The position numbers and the translations under genes are program-made. The notes below the pieces were generated by a model that did not search any database, was not told where the DNA came from, and worked only from the letters and a program-made list of their open reading frames with translations. A stretch of DNA of 64,000 nucleotides from Methylocystis rosea SV97 (GTDB lineage: Bacteria; Pseudomonadota; Alphaproteobacteria; Rhizobiales; Beijerinckiaceae), in the NCBI RefSeq assembly GCF_000372845.1, contig NZ_KB889963.1, positions 3,120,304-3,184,303 on the forward strand, written 5' to 3'. This document shows positions 1-9,446 of the stretch, one piece after another. Each line of letters opens with the position of its first letter. The first letter of the stretch is position 1.

Positions 1-109
1 GGCGTTGCGCCGTTGAGGCTGGGTCCGCGTAATCCGCCTAATTCAGCGGCGCCCGATCACAAAATTCGTCAGACTGCACATTTTTCAAGTGACAGTCCGC
101 CCGTTTTGT

Positions 110-317
110 CCTAGTGTTCGCTCGCCAGGTTGGTTGGGGTAAAAGCCTAAGCGTCGAATGCGTCGCAGGAATTAGGCCCAGCTACGGTCCAAGTCGGGGA
201 GGACGCCGAACAGAACGCAGTTCGCCGGGGCTCGCAAGATGAGCCGGCGCGAACGGGCTATCGGAGCGACTTAAGACTTCGGAGCTTGGCGTTTCAGTTT
301 GGTAAAGGACGGGGTAC
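110..317 (+). ncRNA. candidate small RNA upstream of an intrinsic terminator (speculative)
   Basis: No convincing protein-coding frame runs through this stretch, yet it ends in a strong intrinsic terminator at 318-364. It contains local complementarity: CGAAC/GTTCG around 188-209 and GGCTC/GAGCC around 213-231. This is what a structured transcript would look like. I do not recognise it as 6S RNA, tmRNA, RNase P RNA or 4.5S RNA, and the 5' end given is a guess. It could equally be the 3' untranslated part of a gene that ends left of the window. Confidence 0.25.
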
Positions 318-364
318 CAAAGAGCGGGGAGCGGCGGGACGCCATTCCCGCTCTTTGTGTTTTT
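318..364 (+). terminator. Rho-independent terminator
   Basis: A 13-bp stem (318-330 paired with 345-357, one G-U pair) encloses a 14-nt loop and is followed directly by TGTTTTTAT. It lies about 155 bp before trxA and points the same way, so it ends a transcript that starts further left and insulates trxA. Confidence 0.75.
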
Positions 365-520
365 ATCGACGCGCGACACATTCGCCTGATGAATCGCTAT
401 CGTCGAAGAATGATTCCGATCGGTCTGAACTGGATCTGCTTGGGACGTCGCCTTGACGGGCGATGACGCGCTTCCTACGTTCCGCGCACGTCTAACGAAA
501 AGCCCAATGGAAGGCCGGCC

Positions 521-841
521 ATGACCACGCAGAAAATCACTGACGCCACTTTCGAACAGGAAGTGCTCAAATCCGCCGAGCCGGTTGTTGTCGATTTTTG
601 GGCGGAATGGTGCGGTCCCTGCCGCATGATCGCCCCGGCGCTGGAGGAGATCGCCGCGGAGATGAAGGGCAAGATCAAAGTCGTCAAGCTCAACATCGAC
701 GAAAACCCCGCCGTGGCGAGCAAGCTCGGCATCCGATCGATTCCGACGCTTATTCTGTTCAAGGACGGCAAGGCCGCCGCACAAAAGGTCGGCGCCGCGC
801 CCAAGGGCGAATTGTCGCGGTGGATCGCTGCAGCCGTGTGA
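521..841 (+). CDS. trxA: thioredoxin
   Basis: A small cytoplasmic dithiol-disulfide oxidoreductase of 106 residues, the normal size for a single thioredoxin domain. The redox centre WCGPC is present with cysteines at 31 and 34, preceded by the usual VDFWAEW strand. The conserved cis-proline is at 75 in SIPT. A GGAAGG ribosome-binding site sits just before the ATG and supports this start. It is followed 81 bp later by modA on the same strand, though a shared transcript is not certain. The family reduces protein disulfides using thioredoxin reductase. It could be a secondary thioredoxin rather than the main TrxA, since the classical trxA context (addA downstream) is absent here. Confidence 0.9.
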   Translation: MTTQKITDATFEQEVLKSAEPVVVDFWAEWCGPCRMIAPALEEIAAEMKGKIKVVKLNIDENPAVASKLGIRSIPTLILFKDGKAAAQKVGAAPKGELSRWIAAAV

Positions 842-922
842 ACGATTCTTGCAGTTGGGTCCAGCGGCCGGCGCATCGCAACAGGCATGCTCTCGAGCCA
901 TCAAACCTCGGGAGTTGCATAG

Positions 923-1705
923 ATGCGCCGACTACACGATTTTATCGCCGTCTGTTGCCTGATTGTTTTGACGCTCGCGCCGCTCCGCGCGGCGGCAGCC
1001 AGCGAAATCACCATCGCGGCGGCATCCGATCTCAAATTCGTGTTGCAGGAAATCGTCTCCAACTTTCAATCCGCCCATAAGGGCGACAAGGTCGACGTTG
1101 TTTACGGCTCTTCCGGCAAGCTGCAGACGCAGATCCGCGAGGGCGCGCCCTTCGACATTTTCTTTTCGGCCGACATCGCCTATGCGCGCGCGCTGCGCAA
1201 GGACGGCTTCGCGGCGACCGAGCCCACGCCCTACGCGGTCGGCAGGATCGTTTTGTGGAGCGCGACGCGGGACGCGACAAAATTGCGCCTGGAGGATCTC
1301 GCCGATCCCAAGATCGGCAAGATCGCGATCGCCAATCCGGCGCATGCGCCTTACGGCAGATGCGCGGAACAAGTGCTGCGCGCCGCCGGCCTTTGGGACA
1401 AGGTGAAGGACAAGCTTGTGTTCGGCGAGAACATCTCGCAGGCGACGCAATACGCCGAGACCGGCGCCGCCGATGTCGCGATGACCGCTCTTTCGATCGC
1501 TTTGAGCAAAGAGGTCGCCGACAGAGGCGGCTATTCTCTGATTCCAGAGACGCTGCATTCACGACTCGAACAGGCCTATGTCGTGACGCGCCAGGGCGCC
1601 GACAAACCTTTGGCGAAAACCTTTCTCGATTATCTCAAAACCGGACAGTCGCAGGCGATCATGATAAAGTTTGGCTTCGCGCCCCCCGGCCAGGCCGCGC
1701 GGTAG
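923..1705 (+). CDS. modA: molybdate ABC transporter substrate-binding protein
   Basis: Periplasmic molybdate/tungstate-binding protein of 260 residues. An N-terminal hydrophobic signal peptide ends near residue 25 (LRAAAA), followed by the family opening EITIAAASDLKF. The ligand-loop signatures YGSSGKLQTQI and GAPFDIFFSAD are present. A GGGAG ribosome-binding site precedes the ATG. It is the first gene of a modA-modB-modC set. The protein delivers oxyanion to ModB for import, feeding molybdenum cofactor synthesis. No clear ModE operator was seen in the 81 bp upstream. Confidence 0.95.
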   Translation: MRRLHDFIAVCCLIVLTLAPLRAAAASEITIAAASDLKFVLQEIVSNFQSAHKGDKVDVVYGSSGKLQTQIREGAPFDIFFSADIAYARALRKDGFAATEPTPYAVGRIVLWSATRDATKLRLEDLADPKIGKIAIANPAHAPYGRCAEQVLRAAGLWDKVKDKLVFGENISQATQYAETGAADVAMTALSIALSKEVADRGGYSLIPETLHSRLEQAYVVTRQGADKPLAKTFLDYLKTGQSQAIMIKFGFAPPGQAAR

Positions 1706-1810
1706 GCCCGTTTCGCCCGTGCACGTATCCGCTAAAATGTGGAACAGGCGGACGTTGACAGTCCTCCGCCTGTCTTAACCTCACCGCCGCCGCTCGGCGG
1801 CAGGTCTTGT

Positions 1811-2485
1811 ATGCCGACATCTGAAGATTTCGCGGCGATCTGGCTGACGCTCAAGCTCGCGACGATCGTCACCTTTCTGCTGCTCCTCATTGGCGCGCCA
1901 CTGGCGTGGTGGCTGGCGCGCACGCACTCCTGGATCAAGGGTCCATTGGGCGCGGTCGTGGCGCTGCCGCTGGTTCTGCCGCCGACGGTGCTGGGCTTCT
2001 ACCTGCTGCTGACCATGGGCCCGCATGGACCCCTGGGCAGGCTCACGGCGTTCCTCGGCGTCGCGCCCTTGCCTTTCACCTTCGCCGGCCTCGTCGTGGC
2101 GTCGCTTTTTTATTCGCTGCCTTTCGTGGTGCAGCCGATTCAGAACGCCTTCGAGGCGATGGGCGATCGTCCGCTGGAGGCCGCCGCCACCTTGCGCGCG
2201 AGCCCGCTGGACGCTTTCTTCACGGTGGCGCTGCCGCTCGCGCGGCCCGGTCTCGTCACCGCGGCGATCCTCGGTTTTGCGCATACGGTCGGTGAATTTG
2301 GCGTCGTTCTGATGATCGGCGGCGCCATTCCGGACAAGACGCGCGTGGTGTCGGTTCTGATCTATGACCAGGTCGAGTCGATGAACTACGAGCGCGCACA
2401 TTGGCTCGCGGGGGGTATGCTGCTGTTCAGTTTCTGCGTTCTCCTCGCGCTCTATGGGCGCCGACGGAACGGCCGCAATGGCTGA
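1811..2485 (+). CDS. modB: molybdate ABC transporter permease
   Basis: Inner-membrane permease of the molybdate importer, about 224 residues from the ATG at 1811. The reading frame extends upstream to 1739, but that part encodes a hydrophilic proline-rich stretch, whereas the ATG at 1811 starts directly before the first membrane segment and has GGCAGG upstream. Several hydrophobic helices follow. The EAA-type loop is visible as [25 protein letters not shown]-like sequence around residues 125-150. The end overlaps the modC start by 8 bp, which implies translational coupling. Confidence 0.94.
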   Translation: MPTSEDFAAIWLTLKLATIVTFLLLLIGAPLAWWLARTHSWIKGPLGAVVALPLVLPPTVLGFYLLLTMGPHGPLGRLTAFLGVAPLPFTFAGLVVASLFYSLPFVVQPIQNAFEAMGDRPLEAAATLRASPLDAFFTVALPLARPGLVTAAILGFAHTVGEFGVVLMIGGAIPDKTRVVSVLIYDQVESMNYERAHWLAGGMLLFSFCVLLALYGRRRNGRNG

Positions 2486-3572
2486 CGGCGCCATCGCCGC
2501 GCGTTTCCGCCTCGCCTATCCCGGCTTCGCGCTCGACGTTGACCTCGAGCTGCCGGGACGCGGCGTCACGGCGCTTTTTGGCCCTTCCGGCTCAGGCAAG
2601 TCGACCGCCCTGCGCTGCATGGCGGGGCTGGCGCGCGCCCCCGACGGGCTTCTCAAGATCGGCGGCGACGTCTGGCAAGACGAGGCGCATGGCGTCTTCG
2701 TGCCGACGCATCGCCGCGCGCTCGGCATGGTGTTTCAAGATGCGAGTCTGTTTTCCCATCTCACCGTCAAAGGAAATCTCGACTATGGAATGACTCGCGC
2801 GCGCGTCACGGCGGCCGACGCAGGCCGCGAGGCGCTCTGCGAAATGCTCGACATCGCCGCTCTGGCGGAGCGCTGGCCGGATACGCTTTCCGGCGGCGAG
2901 CGACAGAGAGTCGCGATCGCCCGCGCCCTGCTGACGCGTCCGCAACTGCTGCTGATGGATGAGCCGCTGGCGTCGCTCGACGTGGCGCGCCGTCTCGACG
3001 TGTTGCCCTATCTCGAACGGCTGCGCGACGAACTCGACATCCCGATCATCTACGTCAGCCATGCGCCGGAAGAAGTCACGCGCATCGCCGACGAGGCCGT
3101 CGTGCTCGATCGCGGTCGCGTCGTCGCGCGCGGCGCGCCGCTCGACGTGCTGCCGAGCGCGAGCCGTCTTGTCGAAGGCGGCCGATTCGGCGTGGTCAAC
3201 GCGCTCAAAGCGCGCGTCGTCGCCGTCGACGACGCTTACGGCGTCACGCGGCTCGCCCATCCGGCGGGCGAGATCTTGATCGCTGCGCGTCTGGCGACGC
3301 AGCGCGAGGCGCGCGTCGTCATGCGCGCGACAGACGTTGCGCTTGCGATGTCCGAACCCCGCGACACCAGCGTGCGCACGATCTTGCGCGGACGCATCGA
3401 GAAGATCGATGCGACCGAGAGCGCCCTCGCCTTCGTCACGCTGACGCTCATCGGCGGCGACCGTCTTGTCTCCGCGATCACGCGGCTCGCGCTCGACGAG
3501 TTGCGGCTGACCGTCGGCGCAGACGTATTCGCCCTGGTGAAATCGGTCGCTCTCGACGAGCGCGGTCTATAG
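2478..3572 (+). CDS. modC: molybdate ABC transporter ATP-binding protein
   Basis: ATPase subunit of the molybdate importer, 364 residues from the ATG at 2478, which sits in the ATGGCTGA overlap with the modB stop. Walker [10 protein letters not shown] is at residues 35-43, the ABC signature [15 protein letters not shown] is near 140, and the Walker [13 protein letters not shown] follows. The C-terminal part after about residue 230 fits the regulatory TOBE/molybdopterin-binding domain seen in ModC. A start at 2454 is also open but lacks a matching overlap. Its stop codon abuts the stop of the opposite-strand gene with no gap. Confidence 0.95.
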   Translation: MADGAIAARFRLAYPGFALDVDLELPGRGVTALFGPSGSGKSTALRCMAGLARAPDGLLKIGGDVWQDEAHGVFVPTHRRALGMVFQDASLFSHLTVKGNLDYGMTRARVTAADAGREALCEMLDIAALAERWPDTLSGGERQRVAIARALLTRPQLLLMDEPLASLDVARRLDVLPYLERLRDELDIPIIYVSHAPEEVTRIADEAVVLDRGRVVARGAPLDVLPSASRLVEGGRFGVVNALKARVVAVDDAYGVTRLAHPAGEILIAARLATQREARVVMRATDVALAMSEPRDTSVRTILRGRIEKIDATESALAFVTLTLIGGDRLVSAITRLALDELRLTVGADVFALVKSVALDERGL

Positions 3573-4853
3573 GCCAGCGACGTCCGCCAGCCACGACGCC
3601 GCGATCGCCCCTGCGACGGCGAGAGCGGAAGCCGCGGCGAGTCTTTGGCCCATCACGGCGCCGCCGATAACCCAGCCCATCACGACTTTCGACGCCGTAT
3701 TCGACAGCAGCGCCAGCAGCACCGCTCCCGCCGCGGCCTTTACGCCGATCTCGGTTGCGCCGAGCCGCGCCATGGTCAGCCCGATCGCGTCAACGTCGAC
3801 GATGCCGGAGATGGCCGCGAGCGCATAGGCGCCGGCGCTTCCGGCGAAATGAGTCGCGAGCCGCGAGAGGATCATCACGGTCGCGAGGAGCGCGCCGAAT
3901 TTCAGCACCGCCATCAGATCCAGCGGATTGCCAACAGAAAAGCCGCTCGATTCTGCAGGCCGCTCGCTTCGTCGCAGGAGAAAGACACCGGCAAGCGCGA
4001 AGAGCACGCCGCCCGCAACGACCGGCGGCGCCAAGCGCCACGCGAGCGTCGGATTGATGACCGCGATGACGGCGATGATTCGCGGCGCCATCACCGCATT
4101 GGCGAAGATGGCGCCCGCCGCCGAAGCGCCAATCTGCGAGGGATGTTCCCGCGCCAGCCGCGACATCGCCGCCGTCGCGGCCGTCGATGACGCCAATCCT
4201 CCCGCCATGCCGGCGACGGCGACGCCGCGGCGGTAGCCGATGATTCGAACGGCGACGTAGCCCGCGAAGGAAATCACGCCAATCAGCACGGTCATCAGCC
4301 ACAATTCGAAAGGGTTCACCGCTTGCCACGGGTCAATGGCGCGATTGGGCAGAACGGGCAGCAGGATGAAGCTCATCGCGAGCAACGCCAGCCCGGAGCG
4401 CAGCTCGTCCCAGGTGATGCGCTTGACGAGGCCGTGGAGAAAAGCTTTGAGCGCCAGGATCGCCGTCGTCGCGACCGCCGCCGCGGCCGCGGCCTGTATG
4501 TCGCCAATCACGGCGAAGGCGCCGAGCGAAAAGGCAAGCGACGCCGCGACGACGGTCGTCGCGCCAAAGGTCTCATCATGGACATTTTCGCGATAGCGAT
4601 AGACGCCGATCAACGCGCCGATGAAGACAAGCGCGATCGCCAAAGCGACGACGCCGACGCCGCCATAAGGCTGAACGATGGCGCCCCATACGCCGCCGAG
4701 CAGTCCGGCAAGACCATGCGTGCGAAGACCGGCGGCGCGCTCGCCTTCCGACTCGTCGCGTGACGTCCAGCCTCGTTCGAGACCGATGAGAAGGCCGATC
4801 GCCAGGGCGATCGACAGTCTCTGAATCAGCTCGGCGGCGCTTAATTCGTACAT
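3567..4853 (-). CDS. MgtC/SapB and DUF4010 family membrane protein
   Basis: A polytopic inner-membrane protein of about 428 residues. The N-terminus (YELSAAELIQRLSIALAIGLLIGLERGW) is the MgtC/SapB-type opening with its conserved glycine-rich helix and ERG motif, and the rest is the multi-helix DUF4010 domain. The start at 4853 is chosen because the frame further upstream is highly charged and overlaps the neighbouring gene. The 5' end overlaps the stop of the YjbR-like gene by 13 bp, so the two are probably cotranscribed. The function of DUF4010 proteins is not established; links to magnesium homeostasis rest only on the MgtC-like part. Confidence 0.85.
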   Translation of the reverse strand: MYELSAAELIQRLSIALAIGLLIGLERGWTSRDESEGERAAGLRTHGLAGLLGGVWGAIVQPYGGVGVVALAIALVFIGALIGVYRYRENVHDETFGATTVVAASLAFSLGAFAVIGDIQAAAAAAVATTAILALKAFLHGLVKRITWDELRSGLALLAMSFILLPVLPNRAIDPWQAVNPFELWLMTVLIGVISFAGYVAVRIIGYRRGVAVAGMAGGLASSTAATAAMSRLAREHPSQIGASAAGAIFANAVMAPRIIAVIAVINPTLAWRLAPPVVAGGVLFALAGVFLLRRSERPAESSGFSVGNPLDLMAVLKFGALLATVMILSRLATHFAGSAGAYALAAISGIVDVDAIGLTMARLGATEIGVKAAAGAVLLALLSNTASKVVMGWVIGGAVMGQRLAAASALAVAGAIAASWLADVAGL

Positions 4854-5182
4854 TTGTTTTTCTTTGTGGTCGTTGTCTTTGTGGCGTGGCGCCAAGCCGT
4901 TTCAAGCGCATCGCGCAGCTCCGAGACATCAATCGCCTCGAGCAGAATCGTCGTCCATCCCTGCCGACCCCAGGCGTTGGGAACCGGCGCAAAGGCTTGC
5001 GGCGCCATCATGGATTTGAACGCCTGTTCTTCGGGCGTGAATTTCACATTCGCCGTCAGTCCGTCGGCCGCCAGAGTGGCGTAGATGCACGCGACTTTAA
5101 ATGCGGTTCTGTCGAAATGCGGCGCTTCGCGCGTTCCCTCGAGAGACAGTGCGATGCGCCGGAAATCATGGCTGCTGGCCAT
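4841..5182 (-). CDS. MmcQ/YjbR family protein
   Basis: A small cytoplasmic protein of 113 residues with the MmcQ/YjbR (CyaY-like fold) pattern: an N-terminal DFRRIALSLEGTREAPHFDRTAFKV, a central FTPEEQ, and GWTTILLEAIDVSELRDALETAWR near the C-terminus. The tail is lysine- and threonine-rich (KTTTTKKNK). The family is often called DNA-binding, but its role is not well established. It lies divergent from the aminotransferase gene and overlaps the downstream membrane-protein gene. Confidence 0.82.
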   Translation of the reverse strand: MASSHDFRRIALSLEGTREAPHFDRTAFKVACIYATLAADGLTANVKFTPEEQAFKSMMAPQAFAPVPNAWGRQGWTTILLEAIDVSELRDALETAWRHATKTTTTKKNKCTN

Positions 5183-5277
5183 CTCTGCTCCGTGAACGGC
5201 GGCGATGCCCGCCCCGATAATATGGCGCGCGGCGCCAAAAGCGTGCGCCCTGTCGAGATTGGCAATAGAAGGCTTGC

Positions 5278-6441
5278 ATGAACGTACCCCTACCCCCGTC
5301 CCGCCGCTCCAATATCGCGCCCTTCATGGCGATGGACGTGCTGCGTGACGCGAAGGCCTTGGAGCGCGCCGGCCGCAGCATCATCCATTTGGAGCTTGGC
5401 GAACCCGGAGTCGCCGCGCCGCGCCGCGTGCGCGAGGCCGCCGCCGAGTCGCTTGCCCACGGCTCGATCGGCTATGGCGAAGCGCTCGGCGACGCGCCGC
5501 TGCGCGCCCGCATCGCGCGCCACTATCGCGAACGCTATGGCGTCGAGGTCACGCCCGACCGCGTCATCGCCACGACAGGCTCATCCGGCGGCTTTCTGCT
5601 CGCCTTTCTCGCCGCGTTCGATCCGGGAGCAAGGATCGCCGTCACCGCGCCTGGCTATCCGGCCTACGCGAACATACTTTCCGCGCTTGGCCTGGAGCCG
5701 GTCCTGGTCGACATCGGTGAAGAGACGCGCTTTGCGCCCACGGCGGCGATGCTCGAAGCGGCCCATCGCGACAGGAAGCTTCACGGCGCGCTCTTTATGA
5801 GTCCCGCCAATCCGACCGGCGCGATGATCGCGCGCGATGAATTGGCGCGGATCTGCGCCTTCTGCGACGAAGCCGAAATCGTTTTCGTCTCGGACGAGAT
5901 CTATCACGGACTCGAATATGAGATGCGCGCGGAGACCGCGCTGCGCTTCTCGCAACGCGCCCTCGTCATCAATTCCTTCTCGAAATATTACGCGATGACC
6001 GGATGGCGGCTCGGGTGGCTCGTCGCGCCGCCCGAATTGATGCGTCCGCTCGAGCGGTTACAGCAGTCGCTGGCGATCTGCGCCCCGACCCTGTCGCAGC
6101 GGGCGGCGCTCGCCGCTTTCGACGCGGGCGACGAACTCGAGGCGAACCGCGCCGCCTATGCGCGAAACCGGGCGCTTCTGCTAGACCGCTTACCCAAAGT
6201 GGGACTGGACAATTTCGCGCCGCCCGACGGCGCCTTCTACATCTACGCCGACATTTCGCGCTTCACCGACGATTCGATCGGGTTCTGTCGGCGGATGTTG
6301 CACGAAGCCGGCGTCGCGACGACCCCCGGCCTCGATTTTGATCCGAGCCGCGGCGCAAAAAAGCTGCGGCTCTCTTACGCCGGGCCTGAGGCGGACGTGC
6401 GCGAAGGCCTCGCCCGCCTAGAAGCCTGGCTGCGGTCCTAG
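5278..6441 (+). CDS. pyridoxal phosphate-dependent aminotransferase (class I/II)
   Basis: A cytosolic fold-type I PLP aminotransferase of 387 residues, typical in length. Visible motifs are the substrate loop LELGEPGVAAP near residue 38, the SPANPTGAM asparagine motif, VFVSDEIYHGLEY (PLP-ring aspartate and tyrosine) and SFSKYYAMTGWRLGW, which carries the Schiff-base lysine near 237 and the phosphate-binding arginine. A purine-rich AGAAGG precedes the ATG. The amino donor and acceptor cannot be read from the sequence; relatives are annotated as aspartate/tyrosine-type or valine-pyruvate-type aminotransferases. It ends 4 bp into the convergent rne gene. Confidence 0.9.
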   Translation: MNVPLPPSRRSNIAPFMAMDVLRDAKALERAGRSIIHLELGEPGVAAPRRVREAAAESLAHGSIGYGEALGDAPLRARIARHYRERYGVEVTPDRVIATTGSSGGFLLAFLAAFDPGARIAVTAPGYPAYANILSALGLEPVLVDIGEETRFAPTAAMLEAAHRDRKLHGALFMSPANPTGAMIARDELARICAFCDEAEIVFVSDEIYHGLEYEMRAETALRFSQRALVINSFSKYYAMTGWRLGWLVAPPELMRPLERLQQSLAICAPTLSQRAALAAFDAGDELEANRAAYARNRALLLDRLPKVGLDNFAPPDGAFYIYADISRFTDDSIGFCRRMLHEAGVATTPGLDFDPSRGAKKLRLSYAGPEADVREGLARLEAWLRS

Positions 6442-9400
6442 CTTCCGAAAGGCGTACGCACGCGCTGCCACCAGCCGCCCTTCTTCGGGCGGTCGGGGTC
6501 CGCTTGGGTAATGACCACTTCCGTTGGCTCGCGCGAGGCGACCGGCTGTGGGGCGGGCTCGGGCGTCGGCGCCGCCGCCTGAGGCGGAGCGATCGGGGCG
6601 ACCGGCTCGCTTGCGCGCTCTTGGAAGGGCGGCTGGGAGGGCGGCGCAACCTCGGCGCCGTTTACCGGGTGCGGCGCCGGCAAAGTCTCCGGATAGTCCG
6701 GCGTCTGCGCCCCAGGCGGGGAAATCAGCGCCTGATCGTCCCCACCACCCTCGTCGAGCGCGAAGGCTGCGGAAGGGTCTTTGAATTCCTCGGGCAAGGG
6801 CGCGGATCGCCGCCAACGGCCAGGACCGCGATCTGAACCGCGATCCGGGCCGCGATTGCCGCCACGTCGGCCGCCGCGGCGGTCAGGCCGCTCCTCGGCA
6901 GGCGCCGGCGCGCCCTCAATCGCCGCCATGAGCGCAAGACCTTCGTCGGACGGCTGCTCGGCGCCGGGCGGCAAGGGTTCGCCACCCTGTGCGCCGCCGC
7001 CACGGCCTCGACGACGGCGACGGCGACGGCCGCGCGATGCGTCTTCTTCCGCGCCGAAGCGCGATCGTTCGCCGTTCTCGTCACGCTGGTCGCCGTTCGA
7101 CTCGACGGCTTCCTCTTCCACCTCGACGATTTCACCAGCGATCACGTCTTCCGGCGCCTCCTCCTCAAGAGATTCGGCGCGCAGCGAATCGACCCGCAGA
7201 GGCGCGTCGCGCTGGGAAACGCGCGGACCGGTCGCGAGTTCTCCGCGCTCGAGCGCATGATAGGTCGCGCCCGTCAGCGTATCGTCGGCGGCCACCGTGA
7301 TGTGGACGCCGAAGCGGCGCTCCAGCTCCTGCAAATGGGTGCGCTTCTGGTTGAGAATGTAGAGCGCCACCACCGCGCGGGTGCGCAGCGTGACGTCATG
7401 CGCGGCGCTCTTGACCAGCGCCTCTTCGAGCACGCGCAGCACGTGCAGCGCGACGGAAGCGGTGGAGCGCACATGACCGGCGCCGAGGCAGTGCGGACAT
7501 GGCACTGTCGACCCTTCAACGACGCCCGCGCGGATGCGCTGGCGCGACATTTCGAGCAAGCCGAAATGCGAGATGCGGCCGACCTGAATGCGGGCGCGGT
7601 CGTTTTTCAGCGCGTCCTTGAGGCGTCGCTCAACAGCGCGATTGTTGCGACTCTCCTCCATGTCGATGAAGTCGACGACGATCAGCCCGGCGAGATCGCG
7701 CAGTCGCAACTGCCGCGCCACTTCGTCCGCGGCTTCGAGATTGGTGCGAAGCGCCGTGTCCTCGATATTGTGCTCGCGCGTCGAACGTCCCGAGTTCACG
7801 TCAATCGCGACCAGCGCCTCGGTCTGGTTGATGACCAGATAGCCGCCGGATTTCAGCGTGACATGGTTGGAGAACATCGCGTCGAGTTGGGCCTCGACGC
7901 CGCTTTCGGCGAAGATCGGAAAGGCCTCGCGATGCAGGCGCACGTTTTTGGCGTGGCTCGGCATCAGCATGCGCATGAAGTCTTTGGCCTCGCGATAAGC
8001 GTCTTCGCCGGAAACGACCACTTCCTCGACGTCGCGCCCATAAAGATCGCGAATCGCCCGCTTGATGAGCGAGCCTTCCTCATAGACGAGGGTCGGCGCC
8101 GCGGAGCGCAGGGTCAATTCGCGCACGCTCTCCCACAGCCGCAGCAGATATTCGAAATCGCGCTTGACCTCCTGCTTGGTCCGCGTCGCGCCCGCCGTTC
8201 GCAGGATAACGCCCATCCCCTCCGGCACTTCGAGATCATGCACGATCTCCTTCAACCGCTTGCGATCCGCGCCGTCCGTGATCTTGCGCGAAATGCCCCC
8301 GCCGCGCGCGGTGTTGGGCATGAGCACGGAATAACGGCCGGCGAGCGAGAGATAGGTCGTGAGCGCGGCGCCCTTGTTGCCGCGCTCTTCCTTGACGACC
8401 TGAACGAGCAGCACCTGCCGCCGCTTGATGACCTCTTGAATCTTGTACTGGCGACGGGAGCGCGGCGCGCGATAGGGCGCTTCGTCCATCGCATCCCCGC
8501 CGATGTGCTCGACGTGATCGTCCTCGTCGTCGTGCTCTTCCTCGTCATGCTCCTCAGCCGGGGCGTTGACGCGGGCGCTGACCTCAGCCGTTTCGCCTTC
8601 AGCATCTTCGCGCGCGCGCTCACGCGCCTCGTCGCGCTCGTCCTGGCGGCGCGCTTTCAGTTCGTGGTCAGGCTCCGGCGCCTCGAGGGCAAACTCCTCG
8701 GCTTCGCCGGTCTCGACCGAACCGAAACCGGCCGGATCGATGGAAATCTGCTCATGCTGCGCCGCAGCGATCGGCTGATCGCCCGCTTCGGCCTCAACGT
8801 CCGTGCTCTCCGACCGAAACTCCGCGGATTCGGCGTCCCCGGCCTCGGGCTCCTCCGCCTCGACGTCTTGACCCCTCGATTCGGTCTCCGCGGCCACTGG
8901 CCGGGCTTCGAGATATTCTTGCGCCTCAGCTTGGCGCGCGAAATCCGGCGCGGCTTCAGACCGTTCCTCACCCGATTCGGCGAAGGCTGTTTCGGCCTGA
9001 TCCTCAATGACGACCGGCGAAGCGCCCGCGTCGTCGAGGGGCTCGCTCGTCACAGCCTCGTCGGCGCTCGCGCGCTTCTCGGCGCCCTCATGTTGGCGGC
9101 GGCGCGAACGACGCCCGCGACCATGCGGAACGCGCTCTTCCTCGTCGGCCTGCTGATGGGCGCGGCTCTCTTCCTCGAGCAGCGCCTGACGGTCGGCGAC
9201 GGGGATTTGATAGTAGTCAGGGTGAATTTCGGCGAAGGCCAGAAAGCCGTGACGATTTCCCCCATAGTCGACGAAGGCGGCCTGAAGGGACGGCTCAACC
9301 CGCGTGACCTTCGCGAGATAAATGTTGCCGCGCAGGGGTTTTTTGTCAGCAGCCTCGAAATCGAATTCCTGAACGCGGCTTCCACGTAGAACGACTACGC

Positions 9401-9446
9401 GGGTCTCCTCCGGGTGGGAGGCGTCGATGAGCATCTTGTTAGCCAT
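6438..9446 (-). CDS. rne: ribonuclease E
   Basis: Endoribonuclease that organises the RNA degradosome and processes rRNA and tRNA, 1002 residues from the ATG at 9446 (MANKMLIDA). The frame continues upstream to 9713 but that part is arginine-rich and unlike RNase E. The S1 domain (GNIYLAKVTRVEPSLQAAFVDYG) is split by an acidic, repetitive E/A/D-rich insertion of roughly 240 residues. The catalytic DNase I-like part shows AIDVNSGRST near residue 547 and DFIDM near 591, the two magnesium-binding aspartates. The Zn-link CPHC is near 650. The C-terminal arm is arginine/proline-rich and disordered, ending GGWWQRVRTPFGS. A long leader lies upstream (see 9447-10049). Confidence 0.95.
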   Translation of the reverse strand: MANKMLIDASHPEETRVVVLRGSRVQEFDFEAADKKPLRGNIYLAKVTRVEPSLQAAFVDYGGNRHGFLAFAEIHPDYYQIPVADRQALLEEESRAHQQADEEERVPHGRGRRSRRRQHEGAEKRASADEAVTSEPLDDAGASPVVIEDQAETAFAESGEERSEAAPDFARQAEAQEYLEARPVAAETESRGQDVEAEEPEAGDAESAEFRSESTDVEAEAGDQPIAAAQHEQISIDPAGFGSVETGEAEEFALEAPEPDHELKARRQDERDEARERAREDAEGETAEVSARVNAPAEEHDEEEHDDEDDHVEHIGGDAMDEAPYRAPRSRRQYKIQEVIKRRQVLLVQVVKEERGNKGAALTTYLSLAGRYSVLMPNTARGGGISRKITDGADRKRLKEIVHDLEVPEGMGVILRTAGATRTKQEVKRDFEYLLRLWESVRELTLRSAAPTLVYEEGSLIKRAIRDLYGRDVEEVVVSGEDAYREAKDFMRMLMPSHAKNVRLHREAFPIFAESGVEAQLDAMFSNHVTLKSGGYLVINQTEALVAIDVNSGRSTREHNIEDTALRTNLEAADEVARQLRLRDLAGLIVVDFIDMEESRNNRAVERRLKDALKNDRARIQVGRISHFGLLEMSRQRIRAGVVEGSTVPCPHCLGAGHVRSTASVALHVLRVLEEALVKSAAHDVTLRTRAVVALYILNQKRTHLQELERRFGVHITVAADDTLTGATYHALERGELATGPRVSQRDAPLRVDSLRAESLEEEAPEDVIAGEIVEVEEEAVESNGDQRDENGERSRFGAEEDASRGRRRRRRRGRGGGAQGGEPLPPGAEQPSDEGLALMAAIEGAPAPAEERPDRRGGRRGGNRGPDRGSDRGPGRWRRSAPLPEEFKDPSAAFALDEGGGDDQALISPPGAQTPDYPETLPAPHPVNGAEVAPPSQPPFQERASEPVAPIAPPQAAAPTPEPAPQPVASREPTEVVITQADPDRPKKGGWWQRVRTPFGS

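Noticed and set aside
182-904. A 240-codon minus-strand frame across the left end and trxA
   Set aside because: It spans a strong terminator and lies antisense to trxA; its composition is not protein-like.
7257-9389. A 710-codon open frame on the plus strand opposite rne
   Set aside because: It is the mirror of the RNase E codons in a GC-rich genome. It has no domain and no ribosome-binding site, while the minus strand encodes clear RNase E motifs.
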